A stretch of 46,395 nucleotides of DNA. Source: Dehalococcoidia bacterium (lineage in GTDB: Bacteria; Chloroflexota; Dehalococcoidia; SZUA-161). Every line of letters starts with the position of its first letter. The first letter of the stretch is position 1. Location of the stretch: NCBI GenBank assembly GCA_011174795.1, contig DUEY01000008.1, positions 1 through 46,395 on the forward strand, in the 5' to 3' direction. The translations under genes were made by a program, and so were the position numbers. Of this stretch, positions 1 to 7,313 are shown piece by piece. Below the pieces are notes generated by a model. That model was given only the letters and a program-made list of their open reading frames with translations. It was not told the DNA's origin and searched no databases.

Positions 1-1
1 G

Positions 2-565
<564 letters not shown>

Positions 566-750
566 TCGTAGCATAAATGTCTTCGGGGGCTTCTGAAGCC
601 GATTCCGAACTGCAAATCAGATGATCGGGAACTGATAGCCGTCACGAGCTGACTTACTGTAAACGCTCGATGGAGGCAAGTAGCTCCCGGGGTGTTCAAT
701 AGGGAAAGTGTGATGTAGTTGGGCCCTTCCACGTCTCCACCAATGAAGCT

Positions 751-781
751 AAAACGCCAGCGGTGAAACGCTAGCGTTTTT
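751..781. terminator. Bidirectional intrinsic terminator between katG and the small membrane-protein gene
   Basis: Two 12-nt arms, AAAACGCCAGCG and CGCTAGCGTTTT, pair with one mismatch around a 6-nt loop. An A-run on the left and a T-run on the right make the hairpin terminator-like on both strands. It sits between the convergent katG and 791-976 genes, which fits that use. The rest of 566-750 shows no gene or other clear signal. Confidence 0.75.
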
Positions 782-790
782 ATTCCCTTA

Positions 791-976
791 TTACCATTCA
801 CCAACTATTGCCCGTACAATCAGCATTACGAGAAAACCGCCGCCCAGACCGAGAAAGATACCGGCAGTAATATCATCGACTAAAAAACCGACACCCATGC
901 CAATAAAAAGACCGGCCGGTATTGCCAACCCAGTAACGCCTTTTCGCTCCTTCGGTTGCTCTGGCTGTGTAGACAT
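791..976 (-). CDS. Small two-helix membrane protein, function unknown
   Basis: A 61-residue protein. A short, charged, hydrophilic N-terminus (about residues 1-14) is followed by two Gly-rich hydrophobic segments, roughly residues 15-34 and 38-58, separated by a VDD turn. It therefore looks like a helical hairpin in the inner membrane. The Gly-rich helices resemble AtpZ/AtpI-like or glycine-zipper proteins only in a general way, so no function is assigned. The start is well supported: AGGAGG lies 6 nt before the ATG. A promoter with an overlapping palindrome lies about 65 nt upstream (see 1041-1070), so expression may be repressor-controlled. It is transcribed alone, with a bidirectional terminator just downstream. 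Confidence 0.7.
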   Translation of the reverse strand: MSTQPEQPKERKGVTGLAIPAGLFIGMGVGFLVDDITAGIFLGLGGGFLVMLIVRAIVGEW

Positions 977-1040
977 GGCTGCCTCCTATCCCATTCCAAT
1001 GCACAATGAGGCATCCTGACCTTCATTGCTCTTGTCGCTA

Positions 1041-1070
1041 ATAGTACATATATGGTACTTGGGTTGTCAA
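1041..1070 (-). promoter_or_regulatory. Promoter for the 791-976 gene with an overlapping palindromic operator
   Basis: On the minus strand TTGACA (1070-1065) is followed after 18 bp by TACTAT (1046-1041). The spacer is occupied by AGTACATATATGGTACT (1043-1059), an imperfect palindrome with perfect AGTAC/GTACT arms. On the plus strand TTGCTC (1026-1031), 17 bp, TATATG (1049-1054) could serve the DUF3795 gene. The site therefore could control both directions. The regulator is unknown and none is encoded next to it. Confidence 0.55.
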
Positions 1071-1232
1071 TGACCGTCTCTCAACCCCACAGAGCGGGTG
1101 CGGAGCGATGATACAGCACAAAGGTTTATTATGCAACGGCGCGAAAAACGCCCGGATTTGGCTCTCAGGACGTGGTATGAAATAATATGTACTCATGGGC
1201 TGATAGGTATAATCGAGGCAAGGATCGCTGAC

Positions 1233-1667
1233 ATGAGCCTGGCATTTACCGAGGAGTTGATAGCGCCGTGCGAAATGAACTGCGGGATCTGCAGCAGTTA
1301 CCTGGCTTATTCGAAGAATATCTTAAAGAAACGGGGGGCAATACTGCACTGTGCCGGATGTATACCTCGTGACAAGAGATGCGCCTATATAAGGAAAATC
1401 TGTATTAATCTGAGGAATGATCGAATCAGGTTCTGCTACGAGTGCTATGATTTCCCGTGCGACAGGCTCCGGGAGCTTGATAAACGGTACAGGAAAAATT
1501 ACGGCATGAGCATGGTCGAAAACCTGGAGTTCATCAGGGATAACGGTATCGGTAAGTTCCTGGTTAAGCAGGAGGAGAGGTATAAGTGCCTGAAATGCGG
1601 TGGTGTTGTCTGTGTCCATAACGGGAAGTGTTATGACTGCGAGCGGATAGAAAGCTGGAAGGGATAG
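1233..1667 (+). CDS. DUF3795-type Cys-rich protein
   Basis: From the ATG at 1233 the protein has 144 residues. It begins with an APCEMNCGICSSYLAY motif, the signature of DUF3795 proteins. Further cysteines follow: CAGC, a CYEC with a nearby FPC, and a C-terminal CLKCGG with a later CYDC. The number and pairing of cysteines suggest zinc or iron-sulfur binding, but no function is known for the family. The ORF track starts at 1098; I prefer 1233 because the extra N-terminus has no family similarity and the conserved domain begins about nine residues after 1233. AAGG lies 10 nt upstream as a weak ribosome site. It is a single gene; a short hairpin follows at 1773-1789. Confidence 0.8.
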   Translation: MSLAFTEELIAPCEMNCGICSSYLAYSKNILKKRGAILHCAGCIPRDKRCAYIRKICINLRNDRIRFCYECYDFPCDRLRELDKRYRKNYGMSMVENLEFIRDNGIGKFLVKQEERYKCLKCGGVVCVHNGKCYDCERIESWKG

Positions 1668-1772
1668 CGCAAAGAGCCGAAAAATGAAATTCTCTGGACG
1701 AGGGAGGAATTGGTATCAGCCTTTCTAGAAACTAAACGTAGAATTTACATAACATTTATAGTGCGACCATGT

Positions 1773-1789
1773 AGCACGTTTGTGCTTTT
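1773..1789 (+). terminator. Weak intrinsic terminator after the DUF3795 gene
   Basis: AGCAC, GTTT, GTGCT forms a 5-bp stem with a 4-nt loop, followed by TTT. A further T-run (GGGAGTTTTT) follows. It is short, so the call is tentative. It lies about 105 nt past the stop codon and just beyond the convergent trehalose synthase gene. Confidence 0.4.
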
Positions 1790-1798
1790 GGGAGTTTT

Positions 1799-3043
1799 TC
1801 AGGCCTCCAGTACCCTTTTCACCAGTGATAGCTCGTCTCTCATCAGCCGTGGCATGAGGAAGTTCCTTTTCACATTTTCCTTGCCCTCCTTACCCAGCCT
1901 GGCGGCGATGTTCGGGTTTTTCAGGAGATAGACCACTTTATCAGCGCACCCCTCGATGCTTTGGACGAGATAGTTACTGAGGTTCCCTGTCATCTGCATG
2001 GGGATGCCGCCAGCGTTGCCGGCCACCACGGGGCGTGCCTTCCACAGCGCCTCGGACACCACCAAGCCGAATCCCTCCCTGATCGACTTCTGAATAACCA
2101 CATCGCAGGCTGTCTGGAAGGCATTTACCTGCATGCTGCCGACTCCGGTCAGATTGGTGAAGACATAGACGTCGTTATCCTTATCTGCCTCTGTGTGTAT
2201 GGCAGCGTACATCTCCGAACCTTCGGGGTCATCTGCAGCCAGTGAGCCGACCAGTGCCAGTTGCAGCCCCGGCACCCTCTCCTTGGCAAGCTGGTAGATC
2301 TTGATAACCCCGAATGGGTCCTTCCAGGGGTCGAATCTTGATACCTGGAGGATGAGAGGACGTGCCCGGTCTATGCCGAGGTTCTCGGTCATCTCGCGGC
2401 AGAGACCTCTGGGGAGGGCCATGTTTTTGGCGCTGAGTGCGTCGATGGCCGGGGCCATGGTCGCTATGATGGGCACTGTGAGGTCACGGGGGATAAACTC
2501 GGCCATGGTAAATATCGCCGCGTCGTAGTGCTTCAAATAGGTGTGCAGGAAATTCCAGGCCTCTTCATCCGGCTCCGACGTGTCTATATGGCAGCGCCAG
2601 AGCCACTTGGCGTGGGTATTGTCGCTGAAATATCTTACTGCCGCCGGCTGGGGATCGTTAATGATGAATACATCGTAGTTGTAGTCCATCTCCAGCGCGT
2701 TGGCTTTGCTCTGCGTCTCATAGAGCTCGAGGGCTTCCTTACTCCGGATGAGCGAGCTATCGCCGCCCTGTAAGGCGTTATGCAGGCTCTTGGTGACTGT
2801 GAAGAAAGGACGGTCCCCATGTATAACCTGCCAGTCCATAGTGATTCCCAGGTTGCGCACCAGGGGGACGTAGGAGCTGAGGAGTTCGGCTACTCCTCCC
2901 CCGAACTGGGTTGAGTTAACATGGCAGATACGAATGCCCTTGAGCTCAGCGGCGAGCTTCTCCAGTTCATCGATGAGCTCGTTGCCCAGTATCAATCTAT
3001 ACTTCTGTAGGTTCCTTACCCCGACCGATACTTTGTTGAGCAT
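1799..3043 (-). CDS. treT: Trehalose synthase-type glycosyltransferase (GT4, TreT-like)
   Basis: A 414-residue GT4 glycosyltransferase. TreT enzymes join an NDP-glucose (UDP- or ADP-glucose) and glucose to make trehalose, a cytoplasmic compatible solute and stress protectant. The N-terminal Rossmann half contains HVNSTQFGGGVAELL, the Gly-rich acceptor/NDP region typical of trehalose synthases. The C-terminal half has VSRFDPWKDP and SIREGFGLVVSEALW, the E-x7-E nucleotide-sugar motif of GT4 enzymes, then GNAGGIPMQM. Length agrees with archaeal and bacterial TreT. The start ATG is preceded by GGAAGG. A possible promoter (TTGCAG, 17 bp, TATACT) ends 15 nt before the ATG. A sucrose-phosphate or other GT4 specificity cannot be fully excluded. 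Confidence 0.85.
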   Translation of the reverse strand: MLNKVSVGVRNLQKYRLILGNELIDELEKLAAELKGIRICHVNSTQFGGGVAELLSSYVPLVRNLGITMDWQVIHGDRPFFTVTKSLHNALQGGDSSLIRSKEALELYETQSKANALEMDYNYDVFIINDPQPAAVRYFSDNTHAKWLWRCHIDTSEPDEEAWNFLHTYLKHYDAAIFTMAEFIPRDLTVPIIATMAPAIDALSAKNMALPRGLCREMTENLGIDRARPLILQVSRFDPWKDPFGVIKIYQLAKERVPGLQLALVGSLAADDPEGSEMYAAIHTEADKDNDVYVFTNLTGVGSMQVNAFQTACDVVIQKSIREGFGLVVSEALWKARPVVAGNAGGIPMQMTGNLSNYLVQSIEGCADKVVYLLKNPNIAARLGKEGKENVKRNFLMPRLMRDELSLVKRVLEA

Positions 3044-3058
3044 GTGCCTTCCGCGCCG

Positions 3059-3087
3059 AGTATAGCATCAGGCTGGTAGCGCTGCAA
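3059..3087 (-). promoter_or_regulatory. Putative treT promoter with very short leader
   Basis: On the minus strand TTGCAG (3087-3082), a 17-bp spacer and TATACT (3064-3059). The -10 ends 15 nt before the treT ATG, so the leader would be about 8-9 nt. The -35 match is weak (3 of 6). Confidence 0.4.
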
Positions 3088-3120
3088 GCTGCGGGTATGT
3101 ACCTTGTCCTAGCACCGGTG

Positions 3121-3312
3121 CTACTTGGCTTCATCCGAGGCTAGAATGCCGCCGCTGGCCCAGTTCTCCTTAGCTATGTCATCGAAGACGACTATGGTTG
3201 CCTCCGGTGTCGTGTGGGCGATGGTTACCACCGCCTCGGTGATGACCCTCGCCAGCTCGGCCTTCTGGGCGTGGGTTCTGCCCTCCCACATCTCGACTCT
3301 CACTATAGGCAT
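3121..3312 (-). CDS. 4-oxalocrotonate tautomerase family protein
   Basis: A 63-residue small tautomerase. These act on 2-hydroxymuconate-type enols with the N-terminal proline as general base; the mature protein here would begin PIVRVEMWEGR, with Pro-1 exposed after Met removal. The basic residue near position 11 and the following helix (HAQKAELARVITEAVV) also fit the 4-OT subunit, which assembles as a hexamer or related oligomer. Family members occur outside aromatic catabolism, and no degradation genes lie nearby, so the natural substrate is unknown. The start has GGGGAGG upstream. A promoter, ATGACA (3379-3374), 18 bp, TAATAT (3355-3350), lies before it. The stop codon is inside a 14-bp perfect palindrome. 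Confidence 0.88.
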   Translation of the reverse strand: MPIVRVEMWEGRTHAQKAELARVITEAVVTIAHTTPEATIVVFDDIAKENWASGGILASDEAK

Positions 3313-3349
3313 TTCGGGGTCACCTCCCCTCTCGGTCTGTTTCAGCCAG

Positions 3350-3379
3350 ATATTAGCACATGCCCTACTTTGTTGTCAT
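3350..3379 (-). promoter_or_regulatory. Putative promoter of the 4-OT gene
   Basis: ATGACA, an 18-bp spacer and TAATAT on the minus strand lie 38 nt upstream of the start codon at 3312. The -35 box matches 5 of 6 and the -10 box 4 of 6 consensus bases. Confidence 0.45.
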
Positions 3380-3416
3380 TGCGGACCCTTTCACATATAG
3401 CACTTGGGTCTTGGGA

Positions 3417-3445
3417 TTGTTAGGCACTACTGCTGGTTGTATAAT
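3417..3445 (+). promoter_or_regulatory. Promoter of the 53-residue Cys-rich protein
   Basis: TTGTTA (3417-3422), exactly 17 bp, then a perfect TATAAT (3440-3445). Transcription would begin near 3452, about 34 nt before the GTG start at 3486. This promoter supports the short downstream ORF being real. Confidence 0.6.
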
Positions 3446-3485
3446 GGTGGCGTAAGCCCCGTGCAGGAAGCTGAGGAAGTACGCA

Positions 3486-3647
3486 GTGCCCAAATGGCTG
3501 GATAAGCTTAAGATTAAGCTGAAGAAATCACTGGGAAAGGATATCTTCCTGTGTGATAGCTGTAAGTGGGACTGGCGTAGCTCGTGTCATAATCCAGAGC
3601 GCCCCAACGCTACCTCATGCCCTGACTATGAGAAGCGTGGTACGTAA
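3486..3647 (+). CDS. 53-residue Cys-rich small protein (missed by the ORF track)
   Basis: A GTG-started ORF that encodes 53 residues: a basic Lys/Leu-rich helix (residues 1-20) and then a compact Cys-rich tail with CDSCKWDW, SSCHNPERP and SCPDYEK. The four cysteines (23, 26, 34, 45) could bind a metal ion such as zinc. GAGGAAG lies about 8 nt upstream of the GTG, and a consensus-like promoter precedes it. A stop codon in the same frame just upstream rules out a longer protein. Its function is unknown. A codon pattern that keeps all cysteines and tryptophans in a tight block argues for a real gene over chance. Confidence 0.7.
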   Translation: MPKWLDKLKIKLKKSLGKDIFLCDSCKWDWRSSCHNPERPNATSCPDYEKRGT

Positions 3648-3666
3648 CTTCTGAGACCGCTTCTAC

Positions 3667-3707
3667 GCAGCCACAAATATATTATGTCAAGCTATACTCG
3701 TGGCTGC
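3667..3707. terminator. Inverted repeat between convergent genes
   Basis: GCAGCCAC (3667-3674) and GTGGCTGC (3700-3707) are perfect 8-bp arms around a 25-nt AT-rich interior. It lies just beyond the stop codon of hbd (minus) and 19 nt after the small Cys-rich gene (plus). The long loop and lack of a T-run make a canonical intrinsic terminator uncertain. Confidence 0.35.
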
Positions 3708-3708
3708 C

Positions 3709-4560
3709 CTATGTATAATCGTAGAACCCCTTGCCCGTTTTCCGTCCCAGGTGCCCCGCTGTTACCAGCCTCTTTAGAAGCAACGGCGGTGCGAACTTGG
3801 GGTCCTTGAGCTCTTCATACATCGACTCGGCTATGTAGTACATTGTATCCAGCCCGACAAAATCGGCCAGCGACAGCGGGCCCATGGGGTGGTTGCAGCC
3901 GAGCACCATGCCGTTGTCGATATCCTCTCTTGTGGCTATACCTGCCTCAACCATTCTCACGGCCTCGAGCATGAATGCTCCCAGCAGGCGGTTCACGATG
4001 AAGCCCGGCTTGTCCTGCGCTACGATGACCGTCTTGCCCAAGGACTCTCCAAAGCTCTGTACAGTATTGAAAGTCTCCTCGCTGGAGATAACGGTGGTTA
4101 CCACCTCGAGCAGCGCCATCATCGGTACGGGGTTGAAAAAGTGCATCCCTATCACCTTGTCGGGCTTTTTCGTCGCCATCGCAATCTCGGTGACGGACAA
4201 GCAGGAGGTGTTGCTCGCCAGGATGGCGTGAGCGGGACATATCCTGTCGAGGTCGGCGAAGACTTTCTTCTTCAGGTCCATATTTTCTACGACTGCTTCG
4301 ATTACCAGATCGCAATCGGAGAAGTCCTCGATATTGGTAGTGCCCTTCACGCGGCCAAGTATAGCCTCCTCGTCCTCTTTGCTCAGCTTGCCTTTCTCCA
4401 CGCTCTTGGCCAGCGATTTCTTGATTATTCCCAAGCCTTTGTTCAGCAGTTCCTCATTTATCTCCGAGGCTGTGACCGGGTAGCCGGATTGAGCGCAGCT
4501 CTGAGCGATGCCCGCGCCCATTATCCCGCAACCCACGACACCGACTTTCCTGATCTCCAT
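3709..4560 (-). CDS. hbd: 3-hydroxybutyryl-CoA dehydrogenase
   Basis: A 283-residue NAD(P)-dependent 3-hydroxyacyl-CoA dehydrogenase that interconverts acetoacetyl-CoA and 3-hydroxybutyryl-CoA. The N-terminal Rossmann fold shows VGVVGCGIMGAGIAQ (GxGxxG). SNTSCLSVTEIA and GMHFFNPVPMM carry the catalytic-centre Ser/Asn and His of the family, and DKPGFIVNRLLGAF starts the C-terminal dimerisation domain. Length is that of the stand-alone enzyme, not a fused FadB. The start is moved from 4608 to 4560 because AAGGAG lies 6 nt before this ATG and the family begins here. It has its own promoter (4599-4627), so it can be made apart from the two genes upstream. No thiolase or crotonase is nearby, so the pathway direction is unclear. 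Confidence 0.95.
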   Translation of the reverse strand: MEIRKVGVVGCGIMGAGIAQSCAQSGYPVTASEINEELLNKGLGIIKKSLAKSVEKGKLSKEDEEAILGRVKGTTNIEDFSDCDLVIEAVVENMDLKKKVFADLDRICPAHAILASNTSCLSVTEIAMATKKPDKVIGMHFFNPVPMMALLEVVTTVISSEETFNTVQSFGESLGKTVIVAQDKPGFIVNRLLGAFMLEAVRMVEAGIATREDIDNGMVLGCNHPMGPLSLADFVGLDTMYYIAESMYEELKDPKFAPPLLLKRLVTAGHLGRKTGKGFYDYT

Positions 4561-4598
4561 TACGCTCCTTTTCTGTAGCTGATTTATGACCATGTGCC

Positions 4599-4627
4599 AA
4601 TATATCAAGTGGCGGCAACCCAGTCAA
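4599..4627 (-). promoter_or_regulatory. Promoter of hbd
   Basis: On the minus strand TTGACT (4627-4622), 17 bp, TATATT (4604-4599). Both boxes match 5 of 6 consensus bases. The predicted leader is about 32 nt and includes the AAGGAG ribosome site. Confidence 0.6.
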
Positions 4628-4656
4628 GGCGCAAATGTTTATGGCGATGAGAAGCC

Positions 4657-5340
4657 TTATCCTTTACCCCATGATTTGCTCTCCCTGACCTGTTCCCCGG
4701 CGTCCTTTAAGTCATCCCATGCCATTCCCAGCTTCGCTGCCCACTCTCTATAGTAGTCAAGTATTTCATCCCAGGGAAAATCATCGTAGGGCCCGTGGTA
4801 GTTCAGATGCTCGATATGTGGTTGACCGTCTTCAGTATATCGGGAGTCCTTGGCATCGTTTATACCATCGAAATCCACCGGTACGAACCGTTTCCTGCGG
4901 CAGGTAGCTATGTCATATGCCGGACTTGCATGAACCCACTTCCCGTCAATATACAGCTCGGCGAAACCATGAAACGGAAAAACGTTGATTCCCCCTATCA
5001 TTTGTTTGAAGCTCTCTGACAACTGAAAGTCGTTGACATCGACGAATCCGAGACGGGCCGGGATTCCAACGGCCCGGGCCAGTGCGCAGAGAAGGACTGA
5101 TTTCTGCTGGCAGATTCCGTTGCCTGCTTCGAGGATGACACTTGCCTTGTACTGGTTGAGGTCATAGAGTTGGGCGTAAGCGTTATGTCTTATCGTATCT
5201 CTTACAAAATAGTAAAGGGCTACAGCCTTCTCTCTGTCGCTTTGCAGTCCTTTGGTAAGCTCTTGAGCCTTGGCTTTGATAGACTCCGTATCGCAATCAA
5301 TAATCTCTGTGCATTTCAAATACCTTTCTATTCCAGTCAT
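4657..5340 (-). CDS. Transglutaminase-like domain protein
   Basis: A 227-residue soluble protein with a transglutaminase/protease-like core. VALYYFVRDTIRHN leads into GNGICQQKSVLLCALARAVGIPAR, which contains the catalytic-type Cys at the start of a helix; the His is in FHGFAELYIDGKWVHASP and the Asp follows in PAYD. This Cys-His-Asp order is that of the transglutaminase-like superfamily, whose bacterial members are mostly peptidases or uncharacterised. No signal peptide is visible, so it is probably cytoplasmic. The start at 5340 is chosen because AAGGAGG lies 7 nt before it; the ORF track's earlier Met is inside the upstream gene's end. It follows the phosphoesterase by 31 nt and probably shares its mRNA. 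Substrate unknown. Confidence 0.85.
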   Translation of the reverse strand: MTGIERYLKCTEIIDCDTESIKAKAQELTKGLQSDREKAVALYYFVRDTIRHNAYAQLYDLNQYKASVILEAGNGICQQKSVLLCALARAVGIPARLGFVDVNDFQLSESFKQMIGGINVFPFHGFAELYIDGKWVHASPAYDIATCRRKRFVPVDFDGINDAKDSRYTEDGQPHIEHLNYHGPYDDFPWDEILDYYREWAAKLGMAWDDLKDAGEQVRESKSWGKG

Positions 5341-5371
5341 GTGGTAACCTCCTTGAACAAGATTATTCAGC

Positions 5372-6106
5372 TTACCAGCCATATCTTAGCCTGGCGATAA
5401 GGCGCTGAGGCAGACCGTGCTCTTTCATCCGCTTCTGAGTGGCGGCGATATCATAGGGGACACGGTAGTAGCTGACAACGCCCTGCTCGCTGTCGTAGAC
5501 AGCATAGCTGGCCCGGGGATCGCCATCTCGTGGCTGCCCTACCCCACCGGGGTTGATAATCAGCCTGTTAACCTCGAGCCTTAGCATGGTATCAGGCGAG
5601 ACTTCGTGTAGTAAACAAGCCCCGTCGGCGGAGAGCTCGAATACGAGCGGTACGTGGCTGTGGCCAACCAGACAGTATTTTGTCTGGAAGTAATCGAAGC
5701 TGATTCTAGCGCTATAGACGGATAGCAGGTACTCCCATATCGGCTCACGGGGGCTGCCGTGAACCAGGGTAAAATCGCCTTCCTCAAGGCTGAGCGGCAG
5801 GTTGTCAAGGTAGTCCAATTCCTCAGAACCTAACTGTTCGGTCGTCCAGACGGAGGCAGCGGCAGCCTCGGGGTTGAAATCGTCCAGGTCTACTCTTCCC
5901 AGTGCTACCCAGTCATGGTTGCCGGCGACACATACATGGTCGTATTGTCGCAAGAGGTCGATGCACTCTCTGGGATCGGGCCCGTAACCGACGACGTCGC
6001 CCAGGCACCATATACGCTCGGCGCTCCCCCTCTCGTCGATATCGCGGAGCACAGCCTGGAAGGCCGCTAGGTTACTGTGGATGTCGGAGATGATGGCATA
6101 ACGCAT
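5372..6106 (-). CDS. Metallophosphoesterase (calcineurin-like, YfcE/MJ0936-type)
   Basis: A 244-residue metallophosphoesterase. The dimetal-site motifs are in order: IISDIHSN (DxH), CLGDVVGYGPDP (GDxxGYGPxP), VAGNHDW (GNHD), LVHGSPREP, and GHSHVPLV (GHxH). The GYGPDP variant places it in the subgroup of small predicted phosphatases or phosphodiesterases often called diadenosine tetraphosphatase-like. The substrate cannot be told from sequence. A promoter (TGGTCA, 17 bp, TATATT) ends 14 nt before the ATG, and GGGGAG lies just upstream of the start. It is divergent from thiL and heads a run with the transglutaminase-like gene. Confidence 0.88.
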   Translation of the reverse strand: MRYAIISDIHSNLAAFQAVLRDIDERGSAERIWCLGDVVGYGPDPRECIDLLRQYDHVCVAGNHDWVALGRVDLDDFNPEAAAASVWTTEQLGSEELDYLDNLPLSLEEGDFTLVHGSPREPIWEYLLSVYSARISFDYFQTKYCLVGHSHVPLVFELSADGACLLHEVSPDTMLRLEVNRLIINPGGVGQPRDGDPRASYAVYDSEQGVVSYYRVPYDIAATQKRMKEHGLPQRLIARLRYGW

Positions 6107-6120
6107 GCTCGCTCCCCGTT

Positions 6121-6149
6121 AATATATCAGGTTTAGCTTCCTTTGACCA
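6121..6149 (-). promoter_or_regulatory. Promoter of the metallophosphoesterase gene
   Basis: TGGTCA (6149-6144), 17 bp, TATATT (6126-6121) on the minus strand. It lies back-to-back with the thiL promoter, with the two -35 boxes only 4 bp apart. Confidence 0.5.
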
Positions 6150-6153
6150 TAAG

Positions 6154-6182
6154 TTGTAGACCGAATTTAAAGTGGCTATAAT
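6154..6182 (+). promoter_or_regulatory. thiL promoter predicting a leaderless mRNA
   Basis: TTGTAG (6154-6159), 17 bp, and a perfect TATAAT (6177-6182). The expected transcription start, about 7-8 nt later, falls on the ATG at 6190. No Shine-Dalgarno sequence lies between. Confidence 0.6.
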
Positions 6183-6189
6183 CTTAGCG

Positions 6190-7179
6190 ATGAAAGTCGG
6201 GGATCTGGGAGAATTCGCCTTAATTGAGTTTATAGCCGACATCGTAGGCAAGCCTTCGGGACGTGACCTTATCCTGGGTATCGGCGATGACGCCTCGATT
6301 TGGTGTACTGAGCAGGCCACCCAGCTCGGCACAACCGATACCTTGGTTCAAAACGTTCACTTCACGCTTGATACAGCTACTTGGCGCGACTTGGGCTGGA
6401 AGGCGCTGGCGATAAACATCAGCGATATTGCTGCCATGGGTGGAGAGCCGTGTTATGCCCTTGTCTCGCTGGCGCTGCCGTCGGTGACCGATGTAGAGAG
6501 CATTGTAGAGTTCTACCGTGGGATGGTGGAACTCGCCAGGAAGTTCGACGTTGACATTTGTGGCGGGAATATCAGTAGCGCTCCTGTGGTTGTTATCAAT
6601 GTTAGTGTGATAGGAAAGGCATCGGACATCATTCTCAGGCGCTCGGCAGCCTTACCCGGTGATCAGATTGCGGTGACTGGTTACCTGGGTCAGGCTGCGG
6701 CTGGTCGCAAGATGCTACAATCGAGGCTGAAGTTTGACTCGGAGACGACCGCTTTCCTTAGAGCAGCTCACCTCCGCCCCTACCCCAGGGTCGCCGAGGG
6801 GCAAATCCTGGTGCAGCACGGGGTGAAGGCAGCGATTGATATTAGCGACGGACTGTTAAGCGACTTGTCGCATATCTGCAAAGCAAGCCGTGTTGAAGCC
6901 AGGGTTCAGCTAGACGGCCTTCCTATTCACCCCATGGTAAAAGCCGCTTTTGAGAAGGAATCGGTCGGCCTAGCGCTTTCCGGTGGCGAGGATTACGAGC
7001 TCCTGTTTACAGCCAAGAGGGAGATTGCTGAGCAAATAAAGGGCTTGATGCTGACCCCAGTGACCGTCATCGGTGAGATTATCAGAGGCGAGCCAGGACA
7101 GGTAACACTTTATAACGAGCGGGGCAGGCCAGTTGAATGGGGTAAGCGAGGCTGGGAGCACTTCAAGACTTTGGGTTGA
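6190..7179 (+). CDS. thiL: Thiamine-monophosphate kinase
   Basis: A 329-residue ThiL of the AIR-synthase-like ATP-binding superfamily. It phosphorylates thiamine monophosphate to thiamine diphosphate with ATP and Mg. The N-terminus MKVGDLGEFALIE, the nucleotide/Mg motif GIGDDASIW, TTDTLVQNVHF, the KALAINISDIAAMGG motif, and CGGNIS and SGGEDYELLF all match the family. Length is typical. The ORF track starts at a GTG at 6172, but the promoter's TATAAT overlaps those codons, so the ATG at 6190 is the better start and the mRNA may be leaderless. Other thiamine genes are not nearby. tsaE follows downstream. Confidence 0.95.
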   Translation: MKVGDLGEFALIEFIADIVGKPSGRDLILGIGDDASIWCTEQATQLGTTDTLVQNVHFTLDTATWRDLGWKALAINISDIAAMGGEPCYALVSLALPSVTDVESIVEFYRGMVELARKFDVDICGGNISSAPVVVINVSVIGKASDIILRRSAALPGDQIAVTGYLGQAAAGRKMLQSRLKFDSETTAFLRAAHLRPYPRVAEGQILVQHGVKAAIDISDGLLSDLSHICKASRVEARVQLDGLPIHPMVKAAFEKESVGLALSGGEDYELLFTAKREIAEQIKGLMLTPVTVIGEIIRGEPGQVTLYNERGRPVEWGKRGWEHFKTLG

Positions 7180-7218
7180 GCATAACCACCCAGCTTTACA
7201 CAGATAAGGCTGTGTTAC

Positions 7219-7260
7219 CAGTCCTGACAGTCCTCGGACTTATATGGACTGTGCGGACTG
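7219..7260 (+). other. Two-tier hairpin between thiL and tsaE
   Basis: CAGTCC-TGA-CAGTCC, a 12-nt loop, and GGACTG-TGC-GGACTG make two stacked 6-bp stems separated by a symmetrical 3-nt internal loop. Each arm is itself a direct repeat. It lies in the 134-nt gap before the likely tsaE start. It could be a terminator, a processing site or a leader structure. The ORF track reads through it as an N-terminal extension of TsaE, which I doubt. Confidence 0.55.
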
Positions 7261-7313
7261 TCACTGGCAAGGTGCATGCCAATAGCGAATTCACCGTTTC
7301 TATCTGCGTTCAG

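Noticed and set aside
1710-1931. 73-codon plus-strand ORF with GGAGG upstream
   Set aside because: Most of it is antisense to the C-terminus of the trehalose synthase and it has no recognisable domain.
6121-6189. TPP riboswitch before thiL
   Set aside because: The region has no THI-box motifs, and the promoter leaves no leader in which a riboswitch could lie.
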